Origin: Warburgia ugandensis
Lineage: Eukaryota; Streptophyta; Magnoliopsida; Canellales; Canellaceae
Direction of reading: 5' to 3'
Length of the DNA: 64,000 nucleotides
Assembly: GCA_035236585.1 (NCBI GenBank)
Contig: CP141132.1
Location: 24,573,445 to 24,637,444 of the forward strand
Positions 12,296 through 26,620 of this stretch are shown in pieces. Under the pieces are notes generated by a model, which saw nothing but the letters and a program-made list of their open reading frames with translations, made no database searches and had not been told where the DNA came from. The translations under genes and the position numbers were made by a program. Each line of letters opens with the position of its first letter. Within the stretch, counting starts at the first letter, position 1.

Positions 12296-12313
12296 TCTCA
12301 GGCAACAGTGCCA
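12296..12313 (-). other. Primer binding site (tRNA-Asp type), family 1
   Basis: The minus strand reads TGGCACTGTTGCCTGAG a few bases after the 5' LTR end. The usual plant Athila/Tat primer site, complementary to the 3' end of tRNA-Asp, is TGGCGCCGTTGCCGGGG. The match is degraded but in the right place and orientation. Confidence 0.7.
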
Positions 12314-12324
12314 AAATCTTGATG

Positions 12325-14812
<2,488 letters not shown>

Positions 14813-15145
14813 CTCACACTTGCCTTGTTTTAATACACACCTTTTAAAATTGAAATTAAAATTAAAATTGCAAGTTACAATGTGCCTCACAAGTAGCATC
14901 ACTTGCCAATTTACCACTTTTTTAATTTCTTGAAAAATAAAAATAGCAATAAGTACCAAATTAGATTGATTATGCACTAAAAAATTTGAAAAATAAACCT
15001 AAAAATGTCTATAATGTTAAAACCATGAAATTCCTAAAATAAATTTATTTTTAAAATTTTAAATTTTAAAATTTTTGGATTTTATGAATTTTTATTAAAA
15101 TTTATGAAAACTACATTGTGGGTTCATGGCAATAGTACCAAAACT
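14813..15145 (-). other. Truncated family 2 leader with primer site
   Basis: The minus strand reads TGGTACTATTGCCATGAACC (15121-15140) directly behind the LTR at 15146, a decayed tRNA-Asp-type primer site, followed by about 330 bp of leader resembling 29340-29554. It then breaks into the family 1 LTR. The LTR at 15146-17481 is therefore followed by its own leader as well as ending the element to its right. Confidence 0.6.
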
Positions 15146-16032
15146 TGTTGATTATTTATTGTAAGTGCATGGGCTATTGTAGTATAGTTGATGCAAGTAT
15201 AGGTCCATCCCACAAGGTCTCGAATTAAAAAGATGGAGTTTAAACAAAATTTAATTATCCAAAAATATAAAATAAACTAAATAACAAGGAACTCAAATTT
15301 TAGATATATTGCATTCATCAAAATTACACAATTTCTAACTAAAAAGATAAAATTAAAGGAAATAATAACTAAAATCTACTTCCCTAGCTTGATCATATCC
15401 AATTTCTTCATATGTGGTGTCTTCAAAGTCAACTGCCCTTCATCAATTTCTCACTGATATTTCTGATTAAGGATCCAATGGTTGGGTTAAGCAGATTCTC
15501 TGAAATTTTGATGATTTGGACTAAGGAATGATTTTGGGATTTGGATGGCTTAGATAGAATTTTTGGTTTTCAAATTTAAGAACAGGAATGATGGATAAGC
15601 TAAGAGATGTCCTAAGAACAAAATCTGAAGATTAATTAAAAATCTAATAAGAAACATATTAGGAAATAGAGAGATCATATTTGTTAAACCTAAACTATTG
15701 ATTAGGTTAACCTTAAATCCAACTGAGTTAGAATAACTAATTCCTAAATTAATTTGAGAATAAAGTAGAACCAAAATAGGCAAAACAAGGATAAGAATAA
15801 GACAAAAATAGGGACACAATAGGAATTAAATTAGGGACTCAAATGAAATTAATGATTAAGTGTCATGGCTAAAACTAGAATTTTTGTTTTACCCAAAAGC
15901 AGGAGAAACCTAACTGAGGAAGACGATGAAGAAGGGGAGATTAAGAAGAAGAGAAGAAGGAAATTTTTAGAGAAAAACCCCTAACGTGGGTTTTCTCCTA
16001 CTGTGAAGGGAGAAGGTGCCATGTAATTGCTG

Positions 16033-16035
<3 letters not shown>

Positions 16036-16102
<67 letters not shown>
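16036..16102. repeat. (GA)n microsatellite in family 2 LTR
   Basis: 67 bp of GA. The equivalent place in the right LTR (near 30456-30480) has only a few GA units after GACTGAGAATGATT. Confidence 0.95.
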
Positions 16103-16103
<1 letters not shown>

Positions 16104-16662
16104 ATGTGGTGCAAGCTTGGGGTGGTGACAGAGGAAGCTAGAGATAGGAGAGAGTAGAGAAAAAGAGGGATAAGGAGAGAAAAATAAATAGAGAAAAGGA
16201 TGAAGGGTGCATGATAAGACTGAAAGTGTGGTGCGAGACATGGTGAAAAAGAGAGAAGGAACAAGAGAGAGAAGACGAGAGTGGGAGGGTGAGGGTGAGG
16301 TGGACTCGCTGAAACTTGAGATAGAGAAGTTTAGAGAGATCTAAGAAGAGATGAAAGTAGGGGTTCTGCTAGTTGCTCTATTAGCTGCCTCCCTCAGGTT
16401 CTCCTTCTTTTTGTTATTACCACCACCATCCTACGATGAAGTAGAGATGGTGATAGGAGTGGTGAAATGATGATTCTCCTTTTGATGCCATTCCGTCCTC
16501 TAGTTTTCCTTCTTCGAGTTTGGGTGAGTTAGAGCAGAGGTGTGTGCTAGATGAGGAGAGATCTAGGAATGGTCCTCTTCTTCTTCAATGAAGAGGGAAA
16601 GAAGAAGAGATCAGAGGCAAATCTGGGAATTTTGTTTTCCCATTGGAAACTAAGAGAAGAAA

Positions 16663-16721
<59 letters not shown>
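16663..16721. repeat. (AT)n-(GA)n compound microsatellite
   Basis: About 20 bp of AT followed by about 39 bp of GA, within the family 2 left LTR. The right LTR has no AT run at the matching place (about 31020-31050). Confidence 0.95.
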
Positions 16722-16724
<3 letters not shown>

Positions 16725-17481
16725 AGAGAAAGAGATGCGGAGAAGAGAGGAAGAGGCATGGGAGTGAAAGAGAAGAGGAGAAGGAGGGATATGAGAGAGA
16801 GGTGTCGGAGTGAAAGAAAAGAGGGGAGGGGGGACAAGAGATAGAGAGAAGGAAAGAAAGAGATGCAGAGAAGAGAGGGAGAGTTGTGGAAGTGATAGAG
16901 AAGAGGAGAGGGGGGACGAGAGAGATAGAGAGATCGCTGAACAGAAATAAATAACGAGAAAGCAAAAAAGGAGTGCTACTCTCTCTCATTACAACTCCTT
17001 TTATGACTCATCCTCCTAATTTTGTTTTTCCCCACTTTCCTTCAAGAGCTCTTCTATCATTAAGCATTCTCCACCTTGGAAACTCACCAGCTCTTCTTCT
17101 TTTCATGGTTTTCTTATTCTTTCTTAGTCTTCGATTAGAAATATTCCCTCTTGCCTTGTGAGTGATCTGGTTCATTGATTTGATCCCAACCATTCAATGC
17201 TCTTTGGGATGATCTGACACCATTAATTTTGATCTAAGCTATCCAAGCTTATTTTGGTTGATCTACAAAACATAAGACTAAAGTAGAATCATCTAACCAT
17301 ACATTACATATCTAATTAGTTGCGATGATCATCTGACCGTTAAATTTGACAAATCAATCATTGGATGGTTAATTAGAGCTAAAATTCATATTTTATCTAA
17401 AATTTGAAAATTTGATTAGTGAGATGATCTAATTAAACTATAAAGTAGGGGTATTTTAGCCAAAATTAAACACTTAAGACA

Positions 17482-19329
17482 CTCCTCAACCAGCATTTTC
17501 CTAGTCCTAAGCAAAACATGCGAAAAACCAATTTACGAAAATTTCATAAATTATTTTCAAGTCAACTCACATTTTCCTTAGAGAATTATCTTTAACAAAT
17601 CTATTAACTTTACTAAACTAATAAAAATGAATGAAAATTTTAAAACCCTACCCATATGCTAAAGACATTCTACTTAATCTTACATTTCAGAGGGAGTATC
17701 AGTGTACAGTCTACATATATAATAATCTTTATGTTTAAGTACACTTCTAACTCTTGAACTCCATCTAAAATATGTTTTGACCTCAATCCTCACTAATAGA
17801 CATATACTCATAAATAGAATCTCTCAAATAAAGGGTTTAAAGTCATATCACTCTTTTAGGTATGTGAGCAGAGTGAATAACAGCAAATTTATCTCACATA
17901 TACTCATGAAGGAACTGAAGGTACTAAGGAATTTAATTTTGATCCCTTAACAAATGATAAGATGCCCTTATCCCTGAACTTTTAGAAATACTACTCTTTC
18001 AATCATATCTTTTCATTTCCTCATCAAGACCATATTCATTCTAGAATAAATAGGCCTTCAACTGGGACAAAACATAGGCTTAGGATAGGGTACCAAAGGA
18101 AGGGTATAAAGGGTATTCAAAATTTCTTCAAAAATAAGTAGAGGTCTTCTAAAGTTGACAATTCTTTTTTTACTTGTATTGAAGTGAATATTTCTTTTTC
18201 TACTTTTTTGCACTCTTAAAACTTTCTTTTTCAACACTTTTGAATCTCTTTGAAGAATATTTCTTTTCTTAATATTTACTTTTCTACTTTTATTGTAACT
18301 AAAATGTATATTTTCATTCATCTCTAACTTATCTTTCAAAGAAAATAGGCAATGGATATATTATACTGGGTCAATTGGGTAAGGGTAATTTGGGTGACAA
18401 AAGAAAAGGCTTATAAGAAGCTTAAATTCACTAACTAGTGATAAAAATGCTTTTTTTGAGGTAAGCTTTATGTCTCTATGTTAACAACAAGGATGGATTA
18501 AATCCTTTTCTAGGCTCATATAATCAATTAGATTAAATGAACTTCTAGAACTTTAAAGGTAATACTCTAATAATTTAGGTAGTTAGCCAAATTTAAGAAT
18601 TAATGGGAAAATATTTGTTTTAAATACACTAAATAAAGTTTTGGAACATTTACAACCTCTCAAAAAGAATGAATGGCTCTAAAACTCCTTTAGGTTATAG
18701 GTCACCACTAAATTTCTTCAGAATCTCTAAGTTATACCTACTTATCAATCTAGACTATGTATATGCAACTACATGTATAAATGCCATCTGAGACTTTGCT
18801 TTCATGAAATACTTTAGAAAATGAGTAAAATGATGAATTAATCATATTTAATTCCATTAATAAGCCAAAGTTATCTAGACTATACTTTAGAAAATCCAAT
18901 TCTCATCATAGTGAAGGAATTGACCTTTAATTTTTTAATCAATAAAATTAAAACTAAAAGAAATTAGAATTTTCTAGAATTCTACACCCCCTAACCAAAA
19001 AGAAACATTGTCTTCAATGTTTAAAAAGTAGGACTTGAAATGAATATGGGCGATGAAGAAAACAACAAAAAAATACTAACAACATTACAAAGGGATTAGA
19101 TCTGCTCAATCCTGATAAATAAGATCTTCTAGAGTTGTGAACTCAACTTTTGGATTCTCATGTTCCAAGAAAGTCTTTAAATGTTGACCATTCACTTTAC
19201 AAGTATAACCAGTCCTAGCATCCTCAATTTAGATGATCCCATATGGAAAAACTTCATTTACTATATATGGACCAGTCAATTGAGATCGAAGCTTATCTAA
19301 AAATAGGTGGAGCTTAGAACTATAGAGTA
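17482..19329 (-). other. Family 2 3' non-coding region
   Basis: Lies between the end of integrase and the 3' LTR on the minus strand. It has the sequence ACATTGAAGACAATG followed by TTAGGGGGTGTAG (about 18985-19020), typical of the region after pol in Athila-like elements. Next to the LTR the decayed purine tract reads GGTTGAGGAG. A 93-residue Lys-rich open frame at 18058-18339 has no recognisable motif and lies in AT-rich sequence, so I do not count it as a gene. Confidence 0.6.
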
Positions 19330-20440
19330 GAACATTTTGGTTTGGAGTAAAGGATTTTCTCATTATGTTTTTATCATGAAAAACTTTCATCTTTTCCTTA
19401 TATATCCTATTACTTGGATAAGCTTCTTGATGATCTCTTTCAACTCATTAAGTTGGAGTTTTCTATGTGAGCCTGCTTTATCCATATTAAAATTAAAGGT
19501 TTTTATTGCCCTGTAGGCTCTATGTTCTAATTTCATAGGCAAATGACTAGCCTTACCATATACAATGCGATAGGGAGACATATCAATTGGAGTTTGATGT
19601 GTAGTCTTGTAAGCCTAGAGAGCATTAGTTAATCTAAGAGACTAATCCTTACATTCTGGATACTACTCTTTTGAAGAATTTGTTTTATGGCCTGATTAGA
19701 TACTTCAATTTGTCTACTTGTTTGTGGGTGATACAATGTTGCAACTTTATATGTAATGTTATATTTTTTCATGTGTGCTTCAAATGGCTTACTGCAAAAA
19801 TATGCACCATAATCAATTATAATGGCTCGAGGGGTCCCAAAATTTAAAAAAGATATTTTCCTTTAAGAAATTAACAACTGATTTGTGATCATTATGCTTA
19901 CATGGGATAGCCTCAATCCACTTGGAAACATAGTTTACGGCTAAAAGGATATAAATGTAGCCAAAAGAAGGTGGGAACTACCCCATGAAATCAATGTCCC
20001 AACAATAAAAAACTTCTATGACAAGAATAGGGTTTAGAGGCATCATATTCCTATAGTTTATTCCTCCTAGCTTTTAACATTGCTAATAAGATATATAGAA
20101 CAAATGTGTGTTTTTAAACAATGAAGCCAGTAGAAACCACAATGCAAAATCTCTACAGTTGTTTTCTGTGAAAAAAAATGTCCACCACATGCTTCTGAGT
20201 GATAAAAGGAGATAACACTATGTTGCTCTAAGTTATGTACATATCTCCTAATTATTTGATCTGGGTAGCACTTAAACAGGAATGGATCATCCCAAAAGTA
20301 GTGCTTCACATTGGAAAAGAATTTTTCAATGATTAAACAATTTGCAATATTAGCAAACTATGGAGGATGGGAAACATCAAAAAGTTGCGCATCAGGAAAA
20401 GCATTCTTCATTGGAAACTCATCTAAAGATTCTTTTAAGA
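19330..20440 (-). pseudogene. Family 2 integrase (broken)
   Basis: Minus-strand fragments in order: WDDPFLFKCYPDQIIRRYVH, an HHCC-type zinc finger region with H..H followed by YLISNVKS (about 20080-20250), a core with [12 protein letters not shown] and [15 protein letters not shown] (about 19680-19850), and the C-terminal PYRIVYGKASHLPMKLEH with NMDKAGSHRKLQLNEL (19387-19581). The enzyme would insert cDNA into the genome. Stops and frameshifts between these pieces make it inactive. The catalytic Asp region and the downstream Glu (in RQIEV) are still readable. Confidence 0.8.
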
Positions 20441-20725
20441 CTAGGCGAAACAAGTGGTTGCTACAAAATTTTCTACTCCTTTCTTATCTTTTATTTCAAT
20501 GTTAAACTCTTGAAGTAAAAGAATCCATCTAATTAGTCTGGGCTTAGCATCTTTCTTGGAAAGAAGAAACTTAAGGGCTAAATGATCAGTGAATATGATT
20601 ATTTTAGATCCAACCAATGCAAAGATAATTGCTAGGAGTTCTTTCTCTTTAGTAGAATAGTTCATTTGGGTGTTATTTAGGGTCCTACTTGCAGAGTAGA
20701 TGACATATGGCTTTTTCTATTTTCA
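20441..20725 (-). pseudogene. Family 2 RNase H, second part
   Basis: Minus strand: KKPYVIYSASRTLNNTQMNY, then STKEKELLAIIFAL, KIIIFTDHLALKFLLSKKD and PRLIRWILLLQEF. This is the classic Ty3/gypsy RNase H segment that degrades the RNA of RNA:DNA hybrids. It is cut at 20725 by the insertion of a solo LTR. The first part of the domain lies beyond it at 24657-24790 (KLTTAPIMQPP, SDYDVGVVLG), and the two halves join in frame over the duplicated target. Confidence 0.85.
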
Positions 20726-23700
20726 TGTAACAACTCTAAAATTTAGGTTATTTTCCATGATTTTAAATTATAATTATAATGGAGATAAGAAATTTGAATT
20801 AAATTCCATGGAAATAAAGTTCATCAAAATGACCTCTTTATGGGCTTGAAATTTGGACTTAGGATTATCAAATTTGGAATGGATGCGTCAATATGATTCG
20901 AATGACACTAATTTGGGGCAAAATAAAGATTGGGGTAGAACAACCCAAAATTTTTACTAATTTGAAGGGGGTTAAAATTGATAACGGCACCTCCTTGCTT
21001 TGTCACTTTCTGGGCTGTAGGTGCAGTGCCACATGTGGAATAGAGGCAAAACATGGACTACCAGTAGCCACATGTCACATGCTCCACCTCCCTCATGCCA
21101 TATAATTAGAACGAGAAAGAAGAGGGCGATTGTTGAAAAACCCGGTGACCCAAAACCCTCATCTCCCTCTTCGATCTCCCTGTTCTTTTCCCTCCAATGC
21201 ATAGCCCCATTTTATTCCATTTCCTGGCATCAATGAACTAGAAAACCATTTTTGATGATGCATGGTGAGAAGCTTTTTTTCCCTTGTTCTCTCCCCTCTC
21301 CAGCATGATGCCCGATAGCCACGCACCTCATGGAAACCCTTGTTGGGTTTTCTCAGGCAACCTCTCCTTTCCCCTCACCTCGCCCCCTTCCCCCATTTTC
21401 TTCCTTTTTTTCAGAGTTGATAGAAACCCAGATCTGGTTCTTACCAACAATGTTACCATCTCCCCTCCTTGCCATTTTTTTGGCAAACCTTTTTGGGTTC
21501 CTTGCGATCATGCTATAGCACAAGGAGCCATGCACACCAAAAAACCCACCACCGAATTCTCCTCTCCCTAGCATTGATGGAAACCTAAATCAAGTTCCCT
21601 TTAAGGGCGGCCGGGCAACACGCATGTGCGCACCGGCTGGCCACTCCTCTACCCCTCTCCCCTCTCTATTTTTCCCACTTGGTTCACTTTCTTGATCAGA
21701 TCCCCTATCTCTCTCCCCTTTGTCTCTTCTCCGATCAAATTTCTTGGCAGCGCAGGCAACCTGGTATGCCAATGCACATAAGTTGGCCGTGCAGAGCTGC
21801 CCCACTTCCCCTCTATCTCTCTCTCTGTCTTGGTCGAGCTTGGGCAGTGACGTCATCATAGCCACCACCGGCCATCACCTCCCCCTCTACCATCTTCCTC
21901 TGTTTTCCCTTTTAGGCGAGTTAGGGTTGAGTTAACTCTCAAAGTCAACTTGCCCAACTCGATTTGGGGGAGACAAGTTCACTTAGTTAACATATTTGAC
22001 CCCTTGAACTTTGATCCTCTGTTCTAGACAATCCAGGAAGAATATCAGAGATCCGAGAGTATCCTCGTGATCCTTGTAAAGTGAGGAACGAAACCCATGT
22101 CCCATTTCTTGATCAAGAAAGATCCAACCCTCAATTTGACCAAACCTTTGATCGGAGGTCAGATCAATTGATCTGTGATTATGTAATTCTATTTTTCTAA
22201 TCCAAGTAGTCTGTAGTGATACTCATGAAATGTATATCATGGATCTATACAAGAATGTTGGGTCTGAAGCATTACTAGAGATGATTTAGCTGGTCATGAT
22301 CAACGACTGAGAGCTACTAAATATCAAGGTATGAAATTGGATCCAATTGGATGATTTGAACTATATATAATTCTTATTTAGATTAATTGATTAGAATTAG
22401 TAAGTTTTTATGTGATTTGGGGCGATCAGGTGATGATCTTTGATGAGATCAACATGGATATATGATGATCGAGCACAATTGAGGCGATCGATGGATGATC
22501 TTACTAGGTAGACAATTAAATATTATTCAGATTGACTTGTCCAAGGTAAGATTACTATCTTAATCATTTGATAGAGTGATTTGATTTCAATTAGATATGA
22601 TTAAGCATGATATTTATATAGTCATGCCCAATTAGTGGATTAAATAATAAATTAACATAGATGTATATTGATCTAAGCATAATAGATATGAAACATGCAT
22701 GGATGTAATTAAGAAAAGACCAAATGGTTATGAGTGGGCCTAATTAAGTGTCATTTGAATTATGAACTGATTAGCACAGGCCCTGCCTTGAGATTCTAGG
22801 GATGGGAATCATTAGAATGTCTTGAATGCAATGTAATGAAATGTGAAAACATAATGTAGTGTGATTAAGAATCCAAGTTAAATAAAGTGGATTTTGAGCA
22901 TGACTAGATGTGTTGTGTATCCAAGTATGAGTATAGAGGTGATTGAGCTAGACTGGAGTCATATCGAGACTTGAGAGGTACAAATAAGTAGTTCTTCGTT
23001 TGAGGTAGGTGATTACATTTAGAATTTTTCCTTGATTTCACGATCATGACTTCTCACTTGACATTCTTGAGGCATGTGTTTTATGCCCTATCATATTTAT
23101 TAAAACGTGCTTATGACTTTACTTTTAATAGTATGACATTTGATTATACAATTATCCATGTTTTCACATGTGTTGGTTTATACTTTATCATGTATTTTGA
23201 TTTAGCCTACTGAGGTTTATTTCACTAGGAAGTTTTTCATGATTTATAGCATGTTTTGTTGCTTTATGATGGGTGCTTCTACCTAGTGGGTACTATGCTA
23301 GGGGATTGTAAGGTTGGACACCGACCCTCTGACTTTGTGATGATGAAGATTAAACATCACCCTTGAGTGGTACAGGCTAGGTACATAGGTGGTGGTATCA
23401 TGGGTAGTCCCCTCTACAGGTCCATTCCCCCCATGGGACTGGAGAAAGTCTCCCGTATAGGTGTCAAGGGGGAGTGGCAATGATTTAAATCCTAGTGTGG
23501 TTACCACTGCAGCATAGTAGCCCATACTATTATTTTGTATGTATGTGGGGTGAATCGGGGCAAGCTGGGCCTAGGCCATGAGTGACTTTGGGGGCTGATG
23601 CGGGCTACACGGGCGGGACACAAGTTTGGTATGAGTACTCATTATTGGTGTTTGAGTCTCATGGAACACTCCTAGGGCTTATTGTATCCAGTGCCTTGAT

Positions 23701-24656
23701 TATCATGACATGCTTAGTATTATTTTGTGGACATGAATTTTTATCTATTTTGATAGATATGCTGATTCATGTGTTGATCAGGCTTCACATGCCATGATGT
23801 TTTGCTTTGATATTGCAATGCCTCAGACAAAAAGCATGTTTTGATCTTGATTGTTTGGTTCAAATTTATGAGATTCATGAGCTTTACATTCTGAATTCCT
23901 AATGATTTCATTTTCCTTACAAATGATTTACTCTGTTGATACTCGACATGATATTAGTACTCTTTGCAAAATGTTTATTGCATGTTTTATTTCTCGTAAT
24001 CACCTACACAAGCATAGCTAATTGAGGTATTTCTTTGTTTACCATGACTCAAATATAGAGAGTTGCAATAGTTTGACGCACTAATGGAGTAGGCAAAAGT
24101 GATGACAATTTCCAGTGGAGTGTTGGTGACATTTCAGAGATGACAAGGTTTGTTTAGGAGCTCACTTTCCTTATTGTTTATGGACTATACGTTATTGTCA
24201 TTGTAATGTGATCTAGATGTGAGGATATGAATTACTATTGGATGTGATAGCCGTATGGAGGGATCCTAAGTATTTTATCATGGCTTGATTTTCTTATTCA
24301 CAGTTGGAGTGTATATTTTTATCGAAAGTAGTATTTCATTCAATGGATGGGCATGGAGACTAAGTCTCCTATATGTCATATCTTATATTGTGTTTGTCAA
24401 GTTATTTTCTATTGCACATGTCATGTGCAATGGTCCAAAATACAGAGGATACTCTTTCAAATTTTTGGTAGACATGACATTTTATTTCACTGTTAAATCT
24501 ATGGTTTTATGTTTGTATGACGCCTAGGATTTTGAAATACATGCTTTTATTGGAGATTTTTTTTTGGTCACTTGAATAATTAAATTTTTTAAAATAGGGA
24601 TCCCGACTATTTTTATAAATTATTATTATATTATTGTTAAAACCCAAGGTGCCACA
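20726..24656 (+). mobile_element. Long solo LTR (3.9 kb), chromovirus-like, in RNase H
   Basis: Starts TGTAACAACTCTAAAATT and ends AAGGTGCCACA. The flanking 5 bp are TTTCA (20721-20725) and TTTCT (24657-24661), a TSD matching at 4 of 5. Removing it joins the RNase H of family 2 precisely. No gag or pol motif was found inside, only LTR-like sequence with a possible TATA (ATATAATT, about 21098). A GGGCACC-like word and GC-rich blocks (about 23330-23480 and 23560-23640) recall the other Tekay-like LTRs. The part at 22000-22560 is dense in GATC. Open frames inside it do not resemble proteins. Confidence 0.8.
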
Positions 24657-25800
24657 TTTCTCTACCCTAATACAACTCCTACATCATAATCACTAACATT
24701 ACACATGATTTCAAAGAGTAGACTCTAATTAGGTGGTTGCATGATAGGAGCAGTGGTCAACTTGTCTTTTGGCTTTGTAAAAGCTTCTTAACAATCATTA
24801 GTCCACTCAAAAAGGGTATCCTTTATAAGGAGGTTACACAATGGTCTGGATATTGTACTAAAATCTTTCATAAACCTCCTACAGATCCTTGCACGACCTA
24901 GGAAAGAGTGAATATTCCTAATAGATTTGGGGATAGGTACATTGATAATTAGGTCAACTTTGGCTCTATCTACCTTTATACCTTTTGGATGACACTATGC
25001 GGCCTAGGATAATTCCCTTAGGAACTATGAGATGGCACTTTACCCAATTAAGCACTAAGTTTTTTTCTTTACAACAACTTAAGACTTTTCTTATTTTTTT
25101 TAAGACATGTTTCTAATGAATCGCCAAAAATAGAAAGTCGTCCATGAAAACCTCTAAGATTCTTTCTACCATATCACTAAAGATACTCAACATGTAGCTT
25201 TGAAACATGGTAAGAGCATTATATAATCCAAATGCCATTCTCTCATTAGAAAAAGTACCAAAGAAATGTAAAGGTGGTCTTTTCCTGATCCTCAAGTGCA
25301 ATTTTTATGTGGTTATACCCTAAGTAACCATCTAAAAAATAGTAGTACTGATATCTTGCAACCCTTTCTAACATCTAATCAACAAAGGGTAAAGGAAAAT
25401 AGTCTTTCCTAGTGATAGCATTCAACTTTCTATAGTCGATGCACATACGCCAACTAATGGTAACTCTAGCGGGGATTAATTCATTGTTGCCATTAAAGAC
25501 CACTATCACTCCAGACTTCTCTGGAACTACTTGAATCGGACTTACCCATTTGCTATCACTTAGGGGATGGATGACTCCCACATCAAGCATTCTAAGAACT
25601 TTTGCTCTAACCACATCTTTCATATTAAGGTTTAACCTTCTTCGTATTTGATGACATGGTTTAACTTCGTCATCCAGATATATCTTATGAGTACAAATTA
25701 AAGGGCTAATGCCCTTTATATTAGCTACGGTCCATCCTATAGCACCTTTGTACTCCTTGAAATTGTCTATTAACTTTTCCTCCTAAAGGAGGAAATTATC
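24657..25800 (-). pseudogene. Family 2 reverse transcriptase (broken)
   Basis: Minus strand in order: KDVVRAKVLRMLDVGVIHP, SDSKWVSPIQVVPEKSGV, WRMCIDYRKLNAITRKDYFP (25375-25623), then MAFGLYNALTMFQ and the catalytic EVFMDDF (about 25133-25153), the F-M-D-D form of the YxDD motif, then the start of RNase H near 24790-24657. The enzyme copies element RNA into cDNA. At least one stop separates the two ORF pieces and many more follow 25113, so it is inactive. Confidence 0.85.
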
Positions 25801-26620
25801 AATGGAAAAGTTTCTTTTTCTCCTAAATGGGAATATTTTAAATCTGATGGTAGAGATTTCAATTCAAGCATAGGAGGTTCTACTAATGATGGAAGGGGAG
25901 TGGATTCCCTGCGTGTAAGTTCCTCAAAATGAGGCTTCCATTTTTCTGTATCTATGATAGGAACAGAATTGAGGAGGGCATTAACTTCCTCCATTAATGC
26001 TTCATCATTAAACTCATTAAACTGGCCCAAACAAGTGTTAAGTGGGTCTGATAAGGAAGCTGATTGAAAATGATCTTGCACAACTAAATTTATCATGTTG
26101 ACACAATGCAAGTTATAAGTGAGTTCACTAGGTTGCTTACAAATATTGAAGATATTTAGCTTTAATGTCATATTACCAAAAGATAATTTCACAGCACCAT
26201 TTTAAAAGTTAATTAAGGCATTGGATGTAGCCAAAAATGGTCATCCTAGGATGATTGGTATTTTGTTCTTCTTATTCACCAATGGTTGTGTATCCAGAAC
26301 TAGAAAATTTATAAGGAAGTAGAATTGTTCTACATAGACAACCGCATCTTCTATTACACCTCTCAGTATCTTAAAAGAATGATCAGCTAGTTAGAGTGTA
26401 GTGGAAGTAGGTTTCAGCTCACCCAGACCTAAATGTTCATATACTGAGTATGGTAATAGGTTCATACTAGATCCCAAATCAAGCAAAGATTGATTAATCT
26501 TATAGTTTCCAATAATGCAAGTAAGAGTGGGGCAACTTGGATCCTTGTATTTTGGTGGTATATGATGTTGAAGAATGAAACTAACTTGTTCAGTCAAAGA
26601 TGCCTTGTTTTGAATATTTA
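25801..26620 (-). pseudogene. Family 2 aspartic protease and spacer
   Basis: Minus strand: SFILQHHIPPKYKDP, then LLDLGSSMNLLPYSVYEHLG with GLGELKPTSTTL (26391-26597). The DLGSS word is the Athila form of the retroviral aspartic protease active site (D-T/L-G). Downstream IEDAVVYVEQFYF and NKIPIILG.PFLATSNALI follow after a stop, then an acidic spacer (25770-26192) with NTEKW-like and PPMLELKSLPSDLKY, the usual lead-in to RT. The protease would cut the gag-pol polyprotein. Confidence 0.8.

Larger units (their letters stand above)
15146..17481 (-). repeat. Family 2 LTR (left copy)
   Basis: Plus reading starts TGTTGATTATTTATTG and ends CACTTAAGACA. It aligns with 29555-31712. It has two expanded microsatellites (16036-16102 and 16663-16721) where the other copy has only short GA runs. 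The 17160-17440 part is rich in GATC-containing words. Its 3' end is followed by a primer site and a truncated leader, so it also served as the 5' LTR of another copy. Confidence 0.85.

Noticed and set aside
15981-16264. Long Ser/Leu-rich open frames across GA repeats (also 16547-16989, 34178-34531, 58931-59226)
   Set aside because: They exist only because dinucleotide or trinucleotide repeats lack stops. Both strands and several frames are open, and the sequence lies in LTRs or transposon spacer.
18058-18339. 93-residue Lys-rich ORF on the minus strand
   Set aside because: It lies in the AT-rich 3' non-coding part of family 2, has no motif and no counterpart in family 1.
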